Assembly: GCA_012839145.1 (NCBI GenBank)
Contig: DUNY01000224.1
Span: 1-11,980, forward strand
Length of the DNA: 11,980 nucleotides
From: Thermoanaerobacterales bacterium
GTDB lineage: Bacteria > Bacillota > Thermosediminibacteria > Thermosediminibacterales > Tepidanaerobacteraceae
Reading direction: 5' to 3'
Shown here: piece after piece, positions 8,189 through 11,980 of the stretch
Position numbering within the stretch: the stretch's first letter is position 1
Layout of the letters: the number at the start of each line of letters is the position of its first letter
The notes under the pieces: generated by a model
Database searches by the model: none
Seen by the model: the letters and a program-made list of their open reading frames with translations, nothing else
Told to the model about the DNA's origin: nothing
Position numbers and translations under genes: made by a program

Positions 8189-8800
8189 ATGCAAATAATT
8201 AAGGACTTTGTTAACGGTTTATGGAATGAAAATCCAATATTTAGGATGGTTATTGGTATTTGTTCTGCATTGGCTGTAACCACTGCCGCAAATAACGGTA
8301 TTGCAATGGGTTTGGCACTGACGTTTGTATTGACATGTTCGAGCATATTAGTTTCACTACTTAGAAATGTAATTCCGTCAAAAGTAAGAATACCCTGCTA
8401 TATTATTGTAGTTGCTACTTTTACTACCGTTGTTGATCTTTTTATGAAGGCATATTTTCCTGCCTTATACGAAGTATTGGGGATATTTATTCCTTTAATA
8501 GTAGTAAACTGCATTGTCTTAGCACGAGCAGAAGCCTTTGCCTCAAAGGTCGGTGTAGCCAGAGCCACAGCTGATGCTCTAGGAATGGGTCTTGGATACA
8601 CATGGGCTATTACTCTAATTAGTATGATAAGAGAGCTGTTGGGAGCAGGCACTTTATTTGGATACCAGGTTATGGGTGATGGTTTTACACCTTGGATTAG
8701 TGCGATTCTGCCTCCTGGGGCTTTTATAGTTATGGGTATCCTTGTAGGCTTGATTAACATGATTAATAGAAAAACAGTTAAAGATACTGATTGCCATTAA
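8189..8800 (+). CDS. rnfE: Rnf complex membrane subunit E
   Basis: Integral membrane subunit of 203 residues, homologous to NqrD, with about six membrane helices. It pairs with RnfA in an antiparallel arrangement. The cysteines C25 (GICSALAVTTAANN) and C108 (PLIVVNCIVLARAEAFA) are the positions which, in the Nqr/Rnf family, coordinate an intramembrane iron centre together with two from RnfA. ADALGMGLGYTWAI and REL(L)GAGTLFG are further family stretches. The start is ATG 8189, with GGGAGG at 8171-8176 inside the end of rnfG. An additional Cys at 50 and one at 70 are not known ligands. Confidence 0.95.
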   Translation: MQIIKDFVNGLWNENPIFRMVIGICSALAVTTAANNGIAMGLALTFVLTCSSILVSLLRNVIPSKVRIPCYIIVVATFTTVVDLFMKAYFPALYEVLGIFIPLIVVNCIVLARAEAFASKVGVARATADALGMGLGYTWAITLISMIRELLGAGTLFGYQVMGDGFTPWISAILPPGAFIVMGILVGLINMINRKTVKDTDCH

Positions 8801-8805
8801 AGGAG
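8799..8805 (+). promoter_or_regulatory. Ribosome binding site fixing the rnfA start
   Basis: AAAGGAG at 8799-8805 is ten bases before ATG 8816 but only one base before the in-frame GTG at 8807. The GTG is therefore too close to be the start, and RnfA begins MAKELFF. Confidence 0.75.
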
Positions 8806-8815
8806 CGTGGTAACA

Positions 8816-9406
8816 ATGGCAAAGGAATTGTTTTTTATTATAGTTGGTTCAGTGTTTGTAAATAACTTCGTGTTATCAAGATTTTTAGGGCAATGCCCGT
8901 TTTTAGGAGTTTCAGGCAAAACCGAAACCGCTGTAGGTATGGGTATGGCTACAACCTTTGTTTTAACTATGACAGCGGTAGCAGCCTATTTTCTACAAAA
9001 CTATGTACTTGCACCCTTTGGCCTAGAGCCATTTTTACAAATAGTATCATTTATTTTAGTCATTGCATCATTAGTGCAGCTAGTGGAAATGGTAGTGTTA
9101 AAAATCAGCCCGGCTTTATATAATGCTTTTGGTATTTTTCTACCTTTGATTACTACTAATTGTATAGTGATGGGTGCCGCCCTTTTAATACCGATGAACA
9201 ATTACAATCTTATCAAAAGCATTGCCTTAGGATTGGGAGCGGGCATAGGCTTTACTTTAGCGTTGGCTTTAATGTCAGGTATTCGCGAAGATTTAGAGTT
9301 TGCTGATGTGCCTGAGGCTTTAAGAGGCCCAGCTATAGTGTTTATAACAGCAGGATTATTATCTATGATATTTATGGGATTCACAGGACTTGTTCCATTA
9401 GGATGA
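8816..9406 (+). CDS. rnfA: Rnf complex membrane subunit A
   Basis: Integral membrane subunit of 196 residues, homologous to NqrE, with about six helices. Characteristic segments are FVNNFVLSRFLGQCPFLGVS with C27, SPALYNAFGIFLPLITTNC with C116, and GLGAGIGFTLALALMSGIRE. C27 and C116 correspond to the iron-coordinating cysteines shared with RnfE. A start at GTG 8807 would add three residues but is sterically incompatible with the AAAGGAG site. It lies 15 bases after rnfE and 19 bases before rnfB, within one operon. Confidence 0.95.
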   Translation: MAKELFFIIVGSVFVNNFVLSRFLGQCPFLGVSGKTETAVGMGMATTFVLTMTAVAAYFLQNYVLAPFGLEPFLQIVSFILVIASLVQLVEMVVLKISPALYNAFGIFLPLITTNCIVMGAALLIPMNNYNLIKSIALGLGAGIGFTLALALMSGIREDLEFADVPEALRGPAIVFITAGLLSMIFMGFTGLVPLG

Positions 9407-9425
9407 AAGACTACAGGAGGCGAAT

Positions 9426-10466
9426 ATGATGGCAAATAGTATACTTACTTCCATACTGAGCATGGGTGGCTTGGGCCTGGTGTTAGGTGGAGGGCTTGCC
9501 CTTGCGTCCAAGAAGCTGGCCGTAGAAACAGACCCTAGGGCGGATGCCATAGTTGAAGCACTGCCCGGAGCCAACTGTGGTGCATGCGGATATCCTGGTT
9601 GTTCAGGACTAGCAAAATCAATTACGGAAAATAAGGCACCGGTAAATGCGTGCCCAGTTGGGGGAGCATCGGTTGCTGAAAAAATAGCGAAGATAATGGG
9701 AGTCACTGATATAGGTAGCACAGATGATAAAAAAATAGCCCGTGTTTTGTGTCAAGGAGGCAAATCCGAAGCCAAGGTCAAATCTGAGTATCACGGTATA
9801 AAAACCTGTAAGGCTGCATCTATGGTAAACAGCGGTCCCAAGAGCTGTTCCTTTGCATGCATAGGGTTTGGCGACTGTGTAAAAGTATGCCCCGTTGACG
9901 CCATAACTCTAGAGGATAATGGCCTACCCGTTATTGATGAAGGAAAATGCACTGGTTGCGGCCTTTGTGTAAAAGAATGCCCGAAAATGGTTTTAGCTTT
10001 AACTTCTAACAAGAATGAAGTTCATGTTCGGTGCAGAGCCACTATGAAGGGAAAAGACACCAGAGCTGTGTGCAATATCGGATGCATAGCATGTAAGCTA
10101 TGTGAAAAAGTGTGCCCCTTTGATGCCATACATGTTAAAAACAATGTAGCGGCGATCGACTATGAAAAATGCCGCAATTGCATGCTTTGTGTGGAAAAAT
10201 GTCCCACCAAATCAATAACGTCGGCATTTGCTGCGCGCAAAAAAGCCGTTATTGTAGAAGAAAAATGCATCGGTTGTACAATCTGTGCAAAAAATTGCCC
10301 GGTAAATGCTATTACCGGTGAATTAAAAAAGGTGCATGTGGTAAATCAGGACCTATGTATCGGTTGTGGTATTTGTCAGGAAAAGTGTCGTAAAGATGCA
10401 ATTGAAATGGTGCGAAACGGCCATGAAAAACTTGATGAATGCAGTGCATGCGCTGCCTCAAAATAG
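9426..10466 (+). CDS. rnfB: Rnf complex subunit B, long multi-ferredoxin form
   Basis: Electron-entry subunit that accepts electrons from reduced ferredoxin; 346 residues with an N-terminal membrane anchor (about 6-28). The Fe-S domain NCGACGYPGC with C51, C54, C59 and C76 is followed by six ferredoxin-type motifs: CSFACIGFGDCVKVCP, CTGCGLCVKECP, CIACKLCEKVCP, CRNCMLCVEKCP, CIGCTICAKNCP and CIGCGICQEKCR. Seven [4Fe-4S] clusters are thus predicted, against about three in proteobacterial RnfB. Long forms are known from acetogens and clostridia. The last motif has Arg instead of Pro after the final Cys, and two more cysteines sit in the tail (ECSACAASK). AGGAGG at 9415-9420 serves ATG 9426 or the adjacent ATG 9429. 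It is the last gene of the operon, followed by a strong terminator. Confidence 0.95.
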   Translation: MMANSILTSILSMGGLGLVLGGGLALASKKLAVETDPRADAIVEALPGANCGACGYPGCSGLAKSITENKAPVNACPVGGASVAEKIAKIMGVTDIGSTDDKKIARVLCQGGKSEAKVKSEYHGIKTCKAASMVNSGPKSCSFACIGFGDCVKVCPVDAITLEDNGLPVIDEGKCTGCGLCVKECPKMVLALTSNKNEVHVRCRATMKGKDTRAVCNIGCIACKLCEKVCPFDAIHVKNNVAAIDYEKCRNCMLCVEKCPTKSITSAFAARKKAVIVEEKCIGCTICAKNCPVNAITGELKKVHVVNQDLCIGCGICQEKCRKDAIEMVRNGHEKLDECSACAASK

Positions 10467-10482
10467 CAAAAACAATGATGTT

Positions 10483-10531
10483 TCCTCCTGTTTACTTTAA
10501 AAACATGCTAATTTAAACAGGAGGATTTTTT
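10483..10531 (+). terminator. Rho-independent terminator of the rnf operon
   Basis: TCCTCCTGTTTA (10483-10494) pairs perfectly over 12 bp with TAAACAGGAGGA (10514-10525) around a 19-base loop. Six T residues follow (10526-10531). It begins 17 bases after the rnfB stop. Confidence 0.9.
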
Positions 10532-10931
10532 ATTACTGACAGATGAAGCCCGATGAAGTAGTTACTAGTTACTTTATATAATTTATACAGCCTGTAGAAC
10601 ACCAAGTCATACTCATTATCAAAGCTGTTGAGAACAAATCCCATAGCTTTGCCGTATACACAAGAGATAGAAAACTATCAAGGGGAAGCCAAAGGTTTTG
10701 CCAGAAAGCTCGTTACTGAAGTTAGAATAAAAAAGGAGTATAATCGAGAAAATAGAAATAATAAAATATGGGGAGAGCAAAGACTGATATGAAGAAGAGG
10801 TTTTCATGGTCTGCCAAGAGAGATACAAAAAAGCAAAAGCCTCATAGATGGGATAAGAGGAGCGCTAAAAAAGGTAAAGATCTTCTAAAAAGTATAGAAA
10901 ATGCCGTAAAAAAGGTCTATACAAAAAATAT
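10532..10931 (+). other. Gap without a convincing gene; possible gene debris
   Basis: About 400 bases with no recognisable product. One plus-strand frame is open from 10592 to 10876 except for a TGA at 10790-10792. It would encode a charged product containing NPIALPYTQEIENYQGEAKG and later REIQKSKSLIDGIRGALKK. A second frame gives a Lys/Arg-rich peptide of 61 residues from ATG 10768, or 54 from ATG 10789 (MKKRFSWSAKRDTKKQKPHR). GGGGAGAG at 10769-10776 could serve ATG 10789, but the composition looks like A-rich DNA read as lysine codons. A TATAAT at 10577-10582 has no good -35 partner. This could be a decayed coding sequence; I do not recognise a family. Confidence 0.3.
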
Positions 10932-10986
10932 AAGGAGCTGTTCTACCAACTAATTTTAGCGGTAAGGTATGCGGCAGCTCCTTTTT
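10932..10986 (+). terminator. Terminator-like hairpin with T tract
   Basis: AAGGAGCTG (10932-10940) pairs perfectly with CAGCTCCTT (10975-10983), and the T run continues to 10986. The 34-base interior is long for a simple terminator but has some internal pairing potential (CTACC with GGTA). It ends the debris region on the plus strand, which suggests that something upstream was or is transcribed. Confidence 0.55.
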
Positions 10987-10991
10987 GGACT

Positions 10992-11017
10992 AAATAAAGC
11001 GGGTCAAAGCGACCCGC
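10992..11017 (-). terminator. Terminator downstream of the cotJC fragment, minus strand
   Basis: GCGGGTC (10999-11005) and GACCCGC (11011-11017) form a perfect 7-bp GC stem with a five-base loop. Read on the minus strand, it is followed by TTTATTTA (10998 down to 10991). It lies about 115 bases beyond the cotJC stop and is the best candidate for its terminator. Confidence 0.5.
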
Positions 11018-11130
11018 AGGTGCTACAATAATAGTATTAACAAAACTCAGGGTGATTATTCCATTTACACTAATAAATGTTCATAACCATAAGCAGATAA
11101 ACTACACAAAAACAGTACTGTAAATTTTTC
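11018..11130. other. Short spacer, nothing recognised
   Basis: This AT-rich stretch lies between the minus-strand hairpin and the cotJC stop codon. I see no open reading frame, repeat or RNA structure that I would call. Confidence 0.4.
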
Positions 11131-11529
11131 TTAAAAAACATGTTTTTTGTTTAGATATTCCCTCACTAGCATCAGGGTCTCACCAAAACGCTGAAAGTGC
11201 ACCACTTCCCGCTCTCTTAAAAATGAAAGAGTTGCAATTACACCCGAATCATCAGTGAGATTGATGAGATGTTCATAGGTAGTTCTAGCTTTTTGTTCCG
11301 CAGCCATATTTTCATGTAAGTCGGTTATAGGATCTCCTGTCGACTGTATATATGCGGCCGTCCAGGGCACTCCAGCTGCATCATGAGGGTAAAGAGCATT
11401 ATCGTGCTGGGCATAATGATCCCCCATACCGGCTCTTCTCATTTGTTCGGGAGTAGCTCCATCAGTTAATTTATAAATTAATGTTCCTATTATTTCCCAA
11501 TGAGCAAATTCTTTAGTTCCAATATGTTG
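11131..11529 (-). pseudogene. cotJC: 3' part of cotJC, a spore-coat manganese catalase, interrupted
   Basis: The minus strand encodes the last ~130 residues of a CotJC-type manganese catalase, starting abruptly at IGTKEFAHWEIIGTLIYKLT and ending at the natural C-terminus (NKKHVF). From memory, Bacillus subtilis CotJC (about 189 residues) has the equivalent LLTD-IGTEEFAHLEM near residue 60, so roughly the first 59 residues are missing. Di-manganese ligands of the family are kept here (Glu and His of KEFAH, Glu of AAEQKA, His of REREVVH). The first ligand Glu lies in the missing N-terminal part, so this piece alone should not form the metal site. No start codon with a ribosome binding site exists at the 5' end; ATG 11442 is internal. 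Upstream, the frame meets TGA 11530-11532, the stop of an inserted recombinase gene. There is no decay within the fragment, which hints at recent interruption or preserved function. Confidence 0.85.
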
Positions 11530-11535
11530 TCAGTG
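11520..11535 (-). other. Putative att junction of the element within cotJC
   Basis: Catalase homology begins at Ile (codon at 11521-11523) and recombinase coding ends at 11530-11532, so the recombination point should lie within a few bases of this interval. The minus-strand sequence here reads CACTGACAACATATTGG. The exact core dinucleotide cannot be fixed without the other end of the element or an uninterrupted allele. Confidence 0.5.
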
Positions 11536-11980
11536 ATCTTGAGGCAATTTAGGATTTATAACCAACTCAAAATCATCTACTTTGCCGCTCCAACGGCCGC
11601 CCTCTTCCTTGGTATAAATTACTTTATCCAATATCTCTTTCAGCAATTCATTTTTATCTTTTGCTGATTCAAGTTTATTGTATATATTTAAAACCTTTTC
11701 CCATCTGGGAATTATACTTTTCTTCTTTTCTTCTACGGAAAAAATATTCTTTAACTTAGTCTCTAATTCATCTTTACTCGCTTTTGCAGTATTTATTTTG
11801 CTTTCTATGTTTTGGGACCTTTTTATAAAAGTATCTGTAGAATAAACGCCCTGTTCGACGAGATCATGCAAACTATTTAGCTGCTTATTCAGGGTCTCAA
11901 GTTCTTTTCCAATATCTTTAATGGATTGTTTTATTATTTCTGTATCAAAACATATTTTTTTATTCTCTTGTATTTTAATT
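11524..11980. mobile_element. One end of an integrated element inserted in cotJC
   Basis: Everything beyond the catalase break, at least to the window edge, belongs to the inserted element, marked by its serine recombinase at the boundary. Size, cargo and the other att end are outside the window. It could be a prophage, an integrative conjugative element or a skin-like remnant; only the recombinase is visible. Confidence 0.7.
11530..11980 (-). CDS. Large serine recombinase, C-terminal part (runs off window)
   Basis: The minus-strand frame is open from the window edge to TGA 11530-11532, giving about 149 residues of the C-terminal region. The long Lys/Glu-rich helical segment with LHDLVEQGVYSTDTFIKRS fits the coiled-coil region of large serine recombinases, and the ending GGRWSGKVDDFELVINPKLP is a common C-terminus in these enzymes from Firmicutes. 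The catalytic N-terminal resolvase domain and zinc ribbon lie outside the window. Such enzymes integrate and excise prophages, integrative elements and skin-type elements at specific att sites. It is co-oriented with the cotJC fragment, and its stop codon is in the catalase reading frame. Codon use is AT-rich. Confidence 0.85.
   Translation of the reverse strand, partial: IKIQENKKICFDTEIIKQSIKDIGKELETLNKQLNSLHDLVEQGVYSTDTFIKRSQNIESKINTAKASKDELETKLKNIFSVEEKKKSIIPRWEKVLNIYNKLESAKDKNELLKEILDKVIYTKEEGGRWSGKVDDFELVINPKLPQDH

Noticed and set aside
8807..8815. GTG at 8807 as the rnfA start
   Set aside because: It lies one base after the AAAGGAG site; ATG 8816 has normal spacing and gives the usual N-terminus.
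10790..10792. In-frame TGA as a second selenocysteine codon
   Set aside because: A GGTCT occurs 16 bases downstream, but only a 3-bp stem (TGG/CCA) can form around it and the product has no known selenoprotein context.
10768..10953. 61-codon plus-strand reading frame rich in Lys and Arg
   Set aside because: No well-placed ribosome binding site for ATG 10768, lysine-heavy composition expected from A-rich DNA, and no recognisable domain. Kept only as part of the debris description.
11133..11148. 16-bp palindrome AAAAAACATGTTTTTT
   Set aside because: It encodes the last residues of CotJC (KKHV, minus strand) and is low-complexity A/T; no evidence that it is a binding site.
11442..11442. ATG at 11442 as a genuine start of a short catalase protein
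   Set aside because: Homology extends upstream in frame to 11523, and no ribosome binding site is suitably placed before this ATG.
1..11980. CRISPR arrays, tRNA or rRNA genes
   Set aside because: No regularly spaced repeats and no cloverleaf or rRNA-like sequence noticed on either strand.

Overview
The window looks like chromosome of an anaerobic, endospore-forming Gram-positive bacterium of the clostridial type. The reasons are low-GC coding DNA with strong AGGAGG-type ribosome binding sites, an rnf operon in the order C-D-G-E-A-B, a UGA-decoding (selenocysteine) formate dehydrogenase, and a spore-coat gene of the cotJC family. The genus cannot be fixed from sequence alone. An acetogen or amino-acid-fermenting clostridium would fit.

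Layout: (1) 108-3664 is a formate module. It holds a selenocysteine formate dehydrogenase (fdhA), whose UGA at 1170-1172 splits it into two apparent reading frames, followed by a FocA/NirC-family formate channel. A strong hairpin follows. (2) 3736-5107 holds two maturation genes, mobA (molybdopterin guanylyltransferase) and fdhD (sulfur delivery to formate dehydrogenase), overlapping by 23 bp and closed by a rho-independent terminator. (3) 5108-5320 is an AT-rich promoter/operator region with two perfect inverted repeats. (4) 5321-10466 is a complete six-gene rnf operon (rnfCDGEAB) encoding the membrane ferredoxin:NAD+ oxidoreductase, closed by a perfect 12-bp terminator hairpin. (5) 10532-11130 has no convincing gene: degenerate coding-like stretches, a second terminator-like hairpin, and a terminator for the opposite strand. 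(6) 11131-11980, minus strand, holds the 3' part of a cotJC-type manganese catalase. It is cut off abruptly and abuts the C-terminal end of a large serine recombinase that runs off the window. This is one end of an integrated element lying inside cotJC.

How the parts fit: FocA moves formate. FdhA interconverts formate and CO2 at a Mo/W-bis-MGD centre with selenocysteine, using cofactor guanylated by MobA and sulfurated with FdhD. Electrons could reach ferredoxin or NAD(H), and Rnf couples ferredoxin oxidation and NAD+ reduction to ion export. The FDH-Rnf link is inferred from gene proximity. No electron-transfer partner subunit for FdhA lies in the window.

Most notable points: the interrupted cotJC (possibly a skin-like element removed in the mother cell), an FdhD with serines where the sulfur-carrying cysteine is expected, a textbook bacterial SECIS element, and an RnfB with seven predicted [4Fe-4S] sites.
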